Part shown: piece after piece, positions 1 through 12,688 of the stretch
Layout: each line of letters begins with the position of its first letter
How positions within the stretch are numbered: position 1 is the stretch's first letter
Assembly (NCBI GenBank): GCA_032358165.1
Contig: JAALGY010000033.1
Span: 3,534,001-3,598,000, forward strand
DNA: 64,000 nucleotides
Origin: Diplosphaera chodatii
Lineage: Eukaryota; Chlorophyta; Trebouxiophyceae; Prasiolales; Stichococcaceae
Direction: 5' to 3'
Notes under the pieces: generated by a model
What the model was told of the DNA's origin: nothing
Seen by the model: only the letters and a program-made list of their open reading frames with translations
The model's database searches: none
Program-made: the position numbers and the translations under genes

Positions 1-3000
1 CGGACACCCGCGCCGCCAGGTTGGGCAGGTTCCCGAAGTAGTCTGCGCGGCCTGCGGCGCAGCAGCACCGGCGGCGTCAGCTCCGCTGAGTATACTGGTC
101 AGTGACACCGGGGTTACCTACTGGAGGCCGAAGCAGAGCGGCAGTGCGCGCTGCGCTACGTGAGTTGAGCTACAAAGACACAGGCCCATATGGATCAGCA
201 ATAAGCACTATGACACTCCTACTCAGCTGTGGAGGTGCAGCGTATCCCACTACGGACGATGCCAGGCCGCACGCTGGCAGCAGGGGGGCCAAGGCCGCGC
301 CTGTGTTGAGGGGCTTGCGGTAGGTGGCGCCGCCCCACGCGATGCCCATGCGCACGCGCAGGCCGCGCCACACAAGGCGGCCCCCCGGGTCGCGCTCCTC
401 CGCGCACGCGCCCCACTGCAGCACCGCCTCCGGCCACGGCAGCTGCAGCAGCTCCTGCTGCATCGCCGCCGCCCAGCGCAGCCCCGCCTCCAGGCTCCTG
501 CGCGGAGCTCAGGCACGCTGAGCTCCACCAGCTGGCCGGCGCACACGCGGCGCAGTGGCGGCAAATGGTTCCTCTGTCATGGCAGCCAGCGTCAGTGCAA
601 CCTGGCAGCCCTGTGTACTCCAGGTCATGGACTGCAGACGGTGACTGGGGGACGCCAGCGGTTGATGGTCAGCAGGCGGTGTGCACCATCAGCTTTAATT
701 AGGAAACTTGCAGCTATATTTTGGAGATGTGCTGCAACTGACAGTCAGCCTGATTATTTGGTTTTGTGCTGACGGCCCCTGTTGCGATGTGCGAGCCTAA
801 ACGCTGTCGGGCGGGCCTGACGTGCAGTGTCAAAGAAGTGCAGTGTCATAGGTGCAACGATTGCGCACCTGAAGGCCAGCGTGAACTTGGCAGCCTCGGG
901 CTCCTTGCACTCGTAGCCGTCGTACGCGGGCAGCAGCTGCCGCACCGCGCGGCTCACCTGCGCCACCGCCACGTTGTACTCCGTGATGGTGGAGATGACC
1001 AGCTCGTCCGCCACCGACCCCGCCGCCTGCTCCGCCGCCGTCACCTCCTTCGGCTTGCTGGCCTGCGAGGCAGGGTGCCACCCAGTGTTATGCTGAGACT
1101 TGCGAGAGGTGACTTTTCTTACCGATGCATCCCTCTAGCTGCTGGTAGCCTCTTCTGTGACCATCTGCTCACTGGGCTGGCTGGCCAGCAACAACGAGTA
1201 TCGATAGGCTTTATGTTAGATACAGGCCCGGGCGATACCGCATAAGCGTTCATCCCTCGGGGTCCTGCTGCCATGATGTCAACATTTTGCTTGCTGACAT
1301 GGCGGGGCTGCGCAGCAGGCGCCACCTTCATGAACAGGATGGCGAGGTGGTGGGCGGGGTCGGGGGCGTCCCGGAAGCCCGGCTCCAGCTGCGCAGCCGT
1401 GCGGGGCGGCGGGAAGGTGCGCCGCGCCAGCACGCTGGGCATCACCTGCCGCCAACCAAACCCCGTTGGTTGCGGCTCTTGCAGGATGCACGGCGACGTC
1501 TCTCGGGGGATGCAGCGTGAGCACGGCTGTGTGGTGCGGCCTCTCAGCCTGCGAGCTGCATCGCCGGGTAGGTCCAACTCAGGATGAACCAGCGGAGGCG
1601 TTCTCGCACCTCCATGAGCAGCATGCGGTACGCCTCCGGGCCGACCTCGATGACGTGGATGCCCAGCGAGATGACCTGCACTTGGGCGCCGCACACCTCA
1701 CACAGCGCCCTCGACTGCACAGCCTGCCGCGGCGGCAGCAACGTCAACAGCGGGGCCTGACGGAGCAGGGCAATGTCATGGCCTCAACAGTACTCCAACA
1801 GGGTTTGTTGGCGGCAACGCGTCAGCAGGACGGTTGCGCGCCTGCGCCTGGCCGGGGATGTGGTCCTGCACCGTCGTCCACGCGGGCTCGGTGAGCACCA
1901 CCTGCCCGCCGTACGTGGCGTTGGCGATGTGCCGCACGAACGTCTCGCCGGGGCCCGAGTACTCCACCGGCAGGTGCTGCGCCTTGCCGTCCAGCTCCGC
2001 GGGCGCCACCTCCGCCACCCTGCACCAGAACTATCTGCTTTTCAGGGGCAGGCCACCCCGTTCACTGTCATGACACGAGGCTGTGGGCAAGCTGCTGCGC
2101 TGCTGGCGAGGTTCCAAACAGCAGATGGCCCAAGTGGCAGAGCCTGAGGATATCCTGGTGTGCGGCCTGCTGTCCAGGCACTGCAAGCATTCCAGACGTC
2201 AACCACGTAGACGGTGTATCACGCACGCTGGCCACAGCAAGCCCACATGCGCTCAGGTGTGGGTCGCGCTGCCGCGCTGATCAGCATGCGCACCCGTACT
2301 CGGAGGTTTCGTGGATGGCGGTGGCGAGGCGGGGCCCCCGGAACACCAGGCGGCCGTCGGGCATGTGCTCCGTGGCGCCGCTGAACACGATGGCCTCGGG
2401 CGGCCAGCTGGTGAACAGCACGTGCGCCTGCACCGCGTGGCAGCACCGCACCGCGTCCAGCGTGCTCGCAAACGCCAGCATGAAGCGGCCCTGCAGCATG
2501 ACGGGGTGCACAGGGTGTCGACTGCCGGGTGTCGGCCATGTGTGCAGCATGAGGCTCAGGATCCTACACACTCGATGCTGAACAACTACCCCGGAAGAGT
2601 GCGGCGGGGCGGACACTCCTGCTCTGCGTCGTGCAATTGTCAATCCGGGTGTTTGGTGGAGCGGCAGCAGCAGTGTAGCAGCAGGGTGGGCCCACCTGCG
2701 GCTCGTTGACTTTGAAGATGTAGCCGCGGAACTGCATCGCGGTGATGGCGATGATCTCGTACAGCTTGCGGCTGATGCTGGGCGGCAGCTCCAGCGGCGG
2801 CGTGCCCGCCGCCGACTCCAGGCCCAGCTCGTCCAGCGCCGCGCGCACCGCCACAAACGTTAGTGGGCCCTGTAGCAGAAAGGGCTTGACTAGCTCGGTC
2901 GTAGAGATACATGTGCAAGTGCGCGCTAGCCTCGCTATCGTCAGCAGCTCTGGGCAAGAAGATGTTGCTGGCATGAGCACCACCGAAAGCGGTCCCAGCA

Positions 3001-6000
3001 CACGCTCTTGACCGCAGGAGACCAGCACAATTGGGTCAGAGGCGCTTGCCGGTGTGCGGGCCGCACCTGGGGCGAGCGCGGGGTGGGGGGCGGCACGATG
3101 TTGAGGCCCCAGCCGGGCTCCACCTGCAGGATGCGCCGCATCTGGCCAAACACCCGCAGCAGCGGCTTGCCCAGCAGGTGCGTCACCTGCGCGGGTGCAG
3201 GGGGCACCGGCCTCGTGCATTGGCGGGTCGCACGCGGGTTTCGGGGTGCTGGCAGGGCACAAGTGAGTCTTGACATGTGTTTGTGCACATTCGCTGCCTG
3301 TGGCGGTGCTGGTCACCTGGTACAACCAGATGGGGTTGGGCCACGAGTTGAGCTTGAACAGGCCCAGCTGCTCCACTGTCGGGAACCCCGCCTGCAGCAC
3401 GAGTGTCAACCCCTTGCACATCCTGACGCGGAGCAGGTTTGGTAGTCAGGGAACGGGCCTCGTCTCGTCTCCCCATATCAGCAGGTCTGTACTGCGCGGC
3501 GGCTTGGCACCAGAGAGCATGCAACTGCAGCCAAACGCACTGCCATGGCCTGATGCAGAAAGAGACACTCAGAAGGACACAGCGGCTGCAGAGAATGTCA
3601 CTCAGGAAGCCGCGGCGGCCGGCACCTGGTCCATGTTGTTGCGCAGCTCCAGCCAGGCGTCGTGGCTGATGGCCACCTGGCCGCCGTGCGCCGCGTCCCC
3701 GATCTCCTGCGCCACCAGGAACCCGGGCCCCGAGAACACCCGGTGCTTCGTCAGCAGGTGCAGCCTGCGCCGCAGCCCCCGGCACACGCAGTGTGAGCAG
3801 CAGGTGTGGAGATAGCCAGCTGGAACGTAGCTGTCTGTGTTTTGTTTCGTGTTTGTGTTTTCCAGGCAGTATGCATTGGTTGCCACTGCATACCAGCATC
3901 ATAAGACCGCCTGAGACCCTGTGTAGTCTGCAAATGGCACCCTTGTCATGCAGTGCTGTGAGGGTGTCCACTGTTAAAGCCCAGCTTCAAAACCGCACCG
4001 GTGCGCGACGGTGCCCTCGCCGGCCCAGTGGATGCCCATGCGCACGCGGGGGCCGCGGAACAGCAGCGAGCCGTCCGCCGCGGACGCCTCCTTGCAGCTG
4101 GGCAGCTTGAGCACCTCCGCGGGCCACGCGCTCTCCAGCAGCCGGTACTGCGTCTCCAGGCAGAACAGCACCGCCTGCGCGGTGAAGAACTCACGGTTAC
4201 AGGGTGCGCTTAAGTCATTGCTCCAGCACGCCAAGCTGCCCTCCAGGCCCCCAGCAGCCAGCAGCGCCGCTCGCTGAGCATCTCTCAGTCGCTGTACTCC
4301 GGCATGCGTGGCCATTAGCGCGGCGTCATTCAATTCACATCAGCCATGCTGCCACGCGCAACGATGCCGGGTTGCGGCTTGTAGCCAGGTTGCGAGAGGG
4401 TGCTCGGTGGCACCTGGTGCACGGAGGTGAAGGCGACCTGGAAGGCGTCGCCCTCCGTGTTGATCTCGTAGCCGCCGTGCTTGGCGATGCCCTCCCGCAT
4501 CACCTGCGGAATTGTCGATGCGTTGCCATCAAGGGCCCGTCACAATGGTGGCAACGATATCAATGCCACACGCTTAGCTCGTCAGGCCAGTAGTGCGGCT
4601 AGCAGTCGTCAGAGGTCCACGATCTCAGCACAGAGAGCTGCTGCGCCGTGTCATGCGGGGCCTGGACCTGCAGAACGGCGTCAGGATGCCTCCCTGTGCT
4701 CGACGTCCTGTGTGACAAGGGTGCTAATCGACAGCAGCTGCGCACCGTGTCGTGGATGTCCTGGACCTGCAGGAAGGCGTCGGGGTCGGCGGCCGCCTGC
4801 GCGGTGGACGCCTCCAGGTCCGTCATCACGAAGCACAGCTGGCGGCTGTTGCGGATCTGGTCCATGCGCTTCTGCAGCGGGTCGCCGCCCGTGGACACCA
4901 GCCCATACATCAGCGCCTTGAACTCCTTCATCTGCCGCCGCTGCTCCCGCCGGGAGCTCCGCCGAGCGTTGTACCTGGCGGCGTCGGTGTTTGCATGTGT
5001 TTGAAGGCGCTGATGGTGTACGCCATAGTGCAAGGATGTAACTAGGCAAGGAGTTTCATGCGGTCGGCACGAACTGCAGCAGCAGTATCAGGCAGGGTGC
5101 CCGGTTTGAGGGCGCAAGGTGTGCGACCCACCGGGAGCGGACTACATAGACGGTGATCAGCGCAACGATGATGGAGCAGATGCCGATGCATGCGGCCGCG
5201 ATGATTGCTGCGCTTGACGTGGACACTCCCCCGCCATTGTCGATCAGCTGCACAGCCATGCGGAGGACAGCTCTGTGAGGAGCGCGCATGGCTGCTTCAA
5301 GAGTGCGGCACACGGCAACAACGGAGGAAAGCCTATGCAGGCGCAGGGCTCACACCAGAGCGGGTGAGTCGGCAAATCCCGACAGCCCAGCATTGTTGGT
5401 GGCTGTGCAGCGGACGGCATAGCGTTTGCCCGGCTCAAGGTTGAGGCCGGTTGCCACTGCCGATGTGTTGAGGCCAACATCCACCTATCACCGGCCAGAC
5501 AAGGGTCAACATCCTGCCTTAATTGCCGATGGCCATGAGCCAGAGCATATTAGACCGACAGATGCAGGAATGTCAAGTCAGCACAGTCCAGCATATGTTT
5601 CAATCGGACTCCGATTTCGCTCATTACTCTTGAGACGCACCATCGCGCTGGCATTGGTGAAGACCGTGGCCTTGCCCCTACCCGTCAGATCACTGACCCC
5701 CACGATTTGGTATGCATAGCCCGCGATGCCGCTCTGCTTGTCCACCCAGTCGTCCCACGACACGCTACACACAACAGCAGGCACAGGCGTTAGTCGCACA
5801 TTGACAAGACCGTGTTCACATGCAGCTGTTGCTGCATGTAACATGCACCAGCTCCATCTTGAGCCAACGCATGGCCGGACCAAGGCTGCCGAGCTGTTGA
5901 TGAATGCTGCCGAAGGAGCTGCTGCGCACCCCATCTCTGTCGTTGAGGGTTGCGTCTGGACAACTGTGTAGTCTGCAGTGTTGTCGATGGTGGAGCCTGG

Positions 6001-8918
6001 CGGCAGGATGGGAGGGTCCGTATCCGTCTGCAGATTGACATCCGTGGGGTACCGGCATCACTGACACGAGTGTCCTATGCAGATGCGGGGTCTGCTGTGT
6101 CTCTGTCACAAAGCAGCAAAGTTGCACCTGCAAACCATCTGCATACCGTGGTGTTGGGACCCGTTAGGTTGGCGACTAGAGAGGGGTCGAACTGGCTCGA
6201 TGCTGTGATGACGGGGTAGTAGGTCTGCAGTGTTCAGCAGCAGGTGTCAGCCGACATGTCACCAGGTGCAACCATGGTGTATAGTGCATAGCCGTAAACC
6301 TGCCATCCCTGCACTGATGCCTCGACTCCATTATATGAAGTCTCAAGCAGCTAGGCAGGCGCTGAGCTGAGCAGTGGCTCCGCAGTCGGCTGTACACGCC
6401 CCGCAACCGCCAACGCACAAACACGGTATGTTCGTCATGGGTGCAGGCCGCACCTGGCCGTTGATGAACGCGACACCCGACAGCGTCTGCGACACGCCGT
6501 ACAGCAGCCGCTTCACGGTCGCCCCGCTGGGCGTGGTCACGTTGCCGGTGTAGTTGGCATTGGTGTCCACCGGCTGCACCCCGCACAACGAGGACATCAG
6601 CACTGCTGGACCAGATGTAAGCCAGCGCAGATGCACCGAAGCAGGGTGTCCCCGGGGCGCTGCGGCCCGGGCATCCGCTGCTCAGGAGAACAGCCTGTGG
6701 CAGAGCACTCTACATGCAGCTGCTGGTGCATGGGCCAGGACAGCAGGCAGGCAGGCAGGCAGGCAGTTCAGGAGGGGGGACGAGCCGCACGTTCAGCGTC
6801 AGCACGTTGTCCTGGCCCTTGATGGTGCCCAGGCCCCAGAAGTAGGTGACGCCGCCGTTGGGCGCGTGCGCGCTGGCGTTGCCGGGGGCGAAGGGCGTGA
6901 AGCTGAAGGCGATGCTGTCCACCTTGGTGTTCCACTGCGAGATGATGATCCTGCAAGGGGCCATGACCAGCAAAGTGTGGCAGGAGGGAAGGCACTGCTG
7001 CCAAGTCAGGGCGTGCTTGACACTGTATACAATTCTAGGATGACAGGCAGGCTGTTGCTGGCTATGGTGCCTCTGGCTAATGCATGGGGCATTAGCCATC
7101 CTGGCTGGCAGCGACACACATTGCAATGTGCGTTGCTATCAGCTTGCACATTACCTTCAACCTCAACAATCTGCTGACAAGTGTACCACAGCCTGCAGAA
7201 GCCATTGCATGCCAAAGCGCAGATGGTGATGACTACAGCAGAGCAGCACTCTGGTTTCCACAAGCCTACCCGCAGCCCGTCGCAGCGTTGCACAGCGGGG
7301 TGGACGTCGTGTTGCACAGCTCGCCGGTGGACCCGAAGCTGTTGCCCGCAGAGATGAGGCTGGTGCCGGACGTCGATGGCAGCCGGGACTCCATGCAGGC
7401 TGGCACGGTGTCGCACAGCCCTGCGCCGAATTGCACAGGGTCAAGGGCGCAGCAGGGAAGCCCTAGACATGTATGGCATGGCGGCTCGCGCCGACTGCAC
7501 TCATTGTAGGGTCGGGAGCGGGAAGTGCCACTAAGTAGCAGTGCCGTCCAGCATCTGCTGGGCCCCTCCGGCAGCACACCAGCAGCTGAGCACAGCGTGG
7601 AGCCATGTTGTGCAGGAGGGCTGCGGTACATGCCCGACAGCTACCTGCGTTCCCCGCCAGCGCTACAGGGTAGGTTGGTACAGTCCCGTTCGTGGGACAC
7701 CACGACGCCGGGATCGGCCCGCTGAACAGGTTGCTGTCCAGACGCATGATCTGCAGCGCACAGAATGGTTGAGCCTGAATACCGCAGCATGCCCACAGGA
7801 GCAGCATCGTTGCTGTAAAGCACAGCACTGCTCACAGACAGCTCCTTGCAGCACAAAATTGCTGTGCCTGCTGCCAAGCTGGCACAAAGCTTGGAATGTT
7901 TGCAACAGGGGCCCCAGCCGCACCTGCCCGCTGGTGAGGTTGCCGCCCCAGGCCGGCAGCGACCCCGACAGCGTGTTGCTCTGCAACTCCACCTGCTCCA
8001 GGCTGTCCATCGCATACAGGTCGTCCGGCAGCTGGCCCTGCGGCACGTCGACCGAACTCATGACTGTAGCAACGGTCGCTCACGGCCCCAAAGCATGGTG
8101 GCGCATGTCAGCACCGCACCATGCAACTACATATGGTGGTGCTCGCTGGTCAAGAACACGAGAGCGGTGTCGGAGCCAAGTCCGGGTGGCAGCAACGCGG
8201 CCGCAGGCGCTGACTGACCTGCAGGTTCATGCGCGGCAGCGCCCACCGCCGCAGAGCCGTCAGCCCCGCCAGCCCCGCGGACACCTGGCCGGTCAGCTGC
8301 GGCGCGTCTGGCGACGGCGCCAGCCCGAAGTCCAGCTGCAAGTGACAGCATCACGTCAAGCGACGCGTTTGGGGCAGTGGCAGTTCTCAGCTGCCGTGCT
8401 GCCGTCACCAGCCGAATCGCAGGTCAGGCCACCGAGACGACACTGCACCCGCGCAGGCGGCTGCGGCTGCTACGACCACATCATAACCCCGCTTGGCAAA
8501 GCACTCCAGCTGCCCATGCATCTGCTCACCTGCAGCACACGCTGCGCCTGCTTCCCCGTCGACTCCTGGCATGCGAGGAAGGGACTGGAGGCGGCGCAGG
8601 TGCAGTTCACGCCCCGCCACGCCGACAGGCATGGGTCCGTGTCGTTGGTCCACGTCTCCAGGAGGCCCTGATCCTGCAGGCGAGCATGGTGCCGATGCTC
8701 GAGTCCACGGGGTTACGGGTACAAAATGCTGCTGGCTCGCCGCTTGCAACGCCGCTGGCTGCCCTGAGCACTTGCAGCTGACACGGCGCCGGCAGCGGCG
8801 CGCAGCGCACCGAAGTGATGCCCGCCTTGAATGCCAGGAGGGCCAGCTTGTCGGTTGCCAGTGTCACTGCTGCAGCCGTCGGCGCCGACGCGGCGGCGAG
8901 GAACAGCAGCAGGAGCAT
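1..8918 (-). CDS. LRR receptor-like adenylyl cyclase with three tandem class III cyclase domains (3' end outside window)
   Basis: I could join 27 exons with consistent phase, about 1185 residues, from ATG 8918 to the window edge. Order: signal peptide (MLLLLFLAAASAP..., residues 1-18); LRRNT_2-type segment ending with two Cys (to about 60); plant-type LRRs (7645-8335, L-x-x-N-x-L-x-G-x-x-P); Cys-rich and Asn/Thr-rich linker; fibronectin-III-like exons (5356-5484, 5641-5764); one membrane helix (exon 5132-5247, near residue 500). The cytosol holds cyclase domain A (3317-4974), B (1610-3186) and C (1-1445). A shows FVMTDLEAST and NTEGDAF, the two metal Asp. C shows YECKEP and RADYFGNLPNLAARV. 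Predicted role: plasma-membrane receptor converting ATP to cAMP. A dimer of A with C is inference; homodimerisation or a pseudocyclase remain possible. Two introns (after 1848 and 301) appear to use GC donors. The ligand is unknown. Confidence 0.85.
4629..4789 (-). repeat. Partial duplication of a cyclase exon end inside the following intron
   Basis: The last roughly 45 bases of the exon carrying the first metal-binding motif of cyclase domain A (4738-4789) have an imperfect copy at 4629-4678, in the intron just downstream. On the minus strand the exon reads DAFLQVQDIHDT and the copy reads DAVLQVQAPHDT. The copy could be a decayed tandem duplicate or a cryptic alternative exon end. The main model skips it, because joining 4746 to 4503 keeps the phase and restores the normal cyclase spacing. 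Confidence 0.6.
6742..6766. repeat. (GCAG)n tetranucleotide microsatellite
   Basis: Six tandem GCAG units lie in the intron between two ectodomain exons of the LRR cyclase gene. No function is evident. Confidence 0.9.
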
Positions 8919-11900
8919 CGCTGCAAATTGTGGCGTGGCTGCTGCTGCCCTGCCCCGGCAGCGCACAGTCTGCAGAGGAGCTGCGACTGCCCGTCGCGGC
9001 CTGGGTGGCGGCTGGCGACCTGCTGCAGAGCAGCCTGCTGGCGCGGTCACTTCAGGGTCCTGACGCATGTGGCAGCAGCGTCGTGTCTGGCACGTCCTCC
9101 TCAGGTCGGCTGCCCAGGTGGTGCTGGCGGATTCCAGCAGTGGCTGATCAGTCACTCTCAGGGCAGCAGGCAGCAAGCCCACTTGGGCGCTGCCAGCAGG
9201 CAGCTTGCTGCTGCTCGCACGGCTGGCCTAGCATTGCTCTCTGCCAGGGCGAGAAGGACATGTGTGTGCAGCGCTTCTCAGCGGCCCGCCCCCAGCAGCT
9301 ACCCAGCCAACTGTGCACCAGCGTGCTGCCTGCTGGGCAGTGCGCCCTCTCTATGCAGCGCCGAGACCCTGCGAGTGCCAAGATCAGTCGATGAAGGCTT
9401 AGTCACAGTGGTGTTGGTGTGGACCTGCTGGCCCCTACGGGAGCGGCGTCACATGCCTGGCAGGTTTGCTGCGTCATGGCGTAAAGTATGCACCTTCAGT
9501 AGACCTACCTGATCCAGTACGCTTTGATGCTGCGCAGGAGCCGTGAATCCTGCAGGCGTGGGCAGCTGTTGGCACCTACCCTGGGGCCGATGTGGTCCAG
9601 CTGGCAGCAGCTCAAGTGCGTTATACCACAGCTACACCTGCACGCGCGGTCACAGATTGGTCTGCAGGTCATTTCGATTTCCCAAGTGGGCTGCACACCA
9701 GCGCTCAGTGCCCTTTTCTCGCCGTGCAGTACATGAACTCCGACAACCTTGCTGTTAGATGTGCGCCTGCGCGGCGCTCTGGACGAGCCAAGAGACCTCT
9801 CAAACGCATGCTGGTGAACTGCAGAAACTACTTTCCTCTTCAAACATCCCGAGGCTGATCAGCGCGTCGAACATAAGCCTGTCGACTTCGCACACTCTCT
9901 GTTGTATGCAACTGTGATTCTCTACACTCCCAAGACCCAAGCATAGAGCTGCAAGTTGAAAAGCGCTATGTACATTACAGCTCATGAGCGGCGCAGCAGG
10001 TGGACCACTGCACAGAGGTTCCAAGTGTGCAGGCCATCGCACCTGCAACTGTATCAGGCAGCAGTGCGGCGGTGCCGCCCTGCTCGTGGGCTGCAGGCAA
10101 CCAGGGGCACTCTTGCGGCGATATGTGATTGTGACAGTGCCGTACTGCACGGCGCAGGCTCGGTGCGAGGTTGCTACATGCTTTGGGATCCAATACACTC
10201 CAGGGCTGGTGCACGGAAACCTAGCACAGGGGGGGGCGTGTTGCTTGCCCCCTGCATATCGCTTGGTCTCCCATTGTCAGATTGCAACTCTCGTGTGCGA
10301 CGTGTGTGGAAGCATGGAGCACGTGCAAAGCAGCTGCGCTGTCGAGCTTATCCGCTGCCGCAGTATGTCACAGCACTTGCCGCCACTGTGCACACCTTGC
10401 GGCTGCCGCAGACTGCTGCGCACGAGTACGCCGAGGCGCTCTGCCTGCACCGATGTTTGCAACAAGCTCTGTTGATTGTTCAGTTAGCGGGACGGTGCCT
10501 CCAAAGCGATGTTGAGGTGCCTGTGTGTGAACGGCTGGTGGGCTGTGCATGCCATCATGATCGGACATCAGGACAGGAAGCCAACAACCAGCTTGGCATG
10601 TGATCTGCCCAGGAATCGGGCCCAGGTCCTGTTGATTTGAATTCCGCAGCGGTGAGCAACCTCATGTGGTGACCTGTACTTCTGGAGATGCACACGCAGC
10701 AGCATCAATTAGGCCTTGACTGGAAAGCACTGGGCCTCAAATGAGAAGGTTACAGGCTGCAGCACCGTGCACCTGGTGAGGCTGCTGACGCTGGCAGCTG
10801 GTTTGTAGGCAATAGTAAGCGCCATGCATGAGGCTCAAGTCCTGGCACCGCCAGTGTGAGGTATCAGTCACCATGCTGTCGCCTGTTGCAGCCTGCTGTG
10901 TGATAGCAGTAGATGGGGCATGTTCGGCTAACAGGAGAGGGCCGGAAGCGGCACCGGCGGCCACCAGGCTGTTGAGCTGTTGCCATGCTTTGCAAGCGGT
11001 CGCACACCCACATGCGGCATCGACTCTGCCAGAATCGGGACAGATATCAGGAATGACTCGAAAGATCGTGGGTCCGCAGCGTCCGCTGTTCAGAATCCGT
11101 TCGTGCAGGACACAAAGCGATTGATGCCGGCCAGTGACATTCGTTGGTGAACTTCTCCTGCTCTCAAGGCCTCCAGAGACTGGCACTATGCAGCACACCA
11201 TGCACGCTCGCACTTGTTCCTGCAAAATGTGTTTGGCATGAGCTCTAATGCACAGGTGAGAAGCAGAGGTGTCAGCATCTGCATTACGGCCCGTCTTCAC
11301 CGGACTGGCACCAGCATGCGGGCCACACCCAGCGCACCACCTGTCCATTCATAGGGGCCAAAGTGACAGCGCCGCGGTATATGTGCGCAGGCTCACACAG
11401 GACCAGAAGCCATGACTGGTGCGTCACAGCATCATAGGGCTGACTCGAAGTTCTCGCCGGCTTCCGCCGTGAAAAGCTGTACTGAGGCCAAACAGGACGT
11501 TGAGAACAAACGGACAACAGCAGAACCTGCGCAGCTCGTCATGCATGCAGGCTGCAGCTGCGTGATACTGTAAGATGCTAGCGTAGGGCCGCCGCAGCTG
11601 CGCGCTGTGAGGATTGTGCCTTGCAATGATGTTCCCACGCGTTGCCACGTCACGATTGGTCAAAGAATATGCTTCCCGCGAATCTTGATCCCTGCAGTGT
11701 TACGAGCGATAAGAGCGAGCGCGGTGCTCGTTTCCTGGCATTCTGCACTTGCAATCATTCCAACAGCTCCTGCACTGCTCCAGGTGCTAATAAACACGTG
11801 GAACAATGGCCTCCGCGTCAAGACTTGCAGGTGGTTGGCATTGCCATGTCGCCCCGAGGGTTTCACCCGCACCACCAGCGTCGCGGCATACAGCCGCCCG

Positions 11901-12688
11901 CAACATGCACAGGCCACTCAGAAAGGTCCCAGCTGCCCGGTCAGACCCTTACAGGGGTGCCGGACGACGCGAGGCGCCTGCGGCGTTCGGCGGTCCCGGC
12001 GGTCCGTCGGAAACTCACCAGGTGCACTGCCGCACATGCTGACGCCTAAACTCCTCAAAGCTCCCTGAAATATCTGTACACGCATGTCTAAATTGGCTGA
12101 GGTACTTCCGGGCCTCATGCCTGCGTGCACCCAGCATCTGGTCTGGATGGAACAGCCCCGTGGCACTCTACAAATCCTCGCCAGCAGCGCACGCCGCCCC
12201 TTTAGGCAGATAATCAGTACATCTACATGAGCATCGAGCATGTTGCGGGGTGGTTCCTGTGGTTGCATCGACGTCAAGCAGCTTTCCGGACGTCATTGTA
12301 TGATTCTTCTGCAGGATGCGCCTCGCAAGACGGAGCATCTGGGAGCTGGCGTCGTACGGCTTGCTTCTCCAGCAGTTGCTATCGCAGCAAGCCTGACGAG
12401 CTTGAACGCTTCCGACGAGGTGCTGCACCTCGCTTGATCGCACCACTGCTATCTGTCAGTCACCTGTCATACTGGAAGCTGCAGTGGAAACCCTGCATGC
12501 CGGTTGTCAGCACAACAGCTGATCGAGCGATCGTGCAGGCGGTGCACCTGTCGACGCAAGCACTGTAGCACATGACGCATCGTTGGATCTCCTGCGTGCA
12601 TTCACTCAGCAGACGTGCCATCGGACCAGTGCATACAGCGTGTTCGGACCATGCAGATCGGTGACACACTGCTCAGCCTGCCCTGCAG
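8919..12688. other. Long stretch without a supportable gene
   Basis: Upstream of the LRR cyclase start. Open frames here are short, Cys/Arg/His-rich in every frame, and none could be joined into exons with consistent splice phase or a recognisable domain. The part next to 8919 should hold the promoter and 5' leader of the cyclase gene. One possible exon lies at about 12317-12410 (plus), between a TGCAG acceptor and a GTGCTG donor, but it could not be connected to anything. A non-coding RNA or a degraded gene cannot be excluded. Confidence 0.5.

Noticed and set aside
8831..9394. Open plus-strand frame of 187 residues with high Ala/Leu content.
   Set aside because: It overlaps the first exon and 5' region of the LRR cyclase gene on the other strand, shows no domain, and lies in GC-rich DNA where long shadow frames are common.
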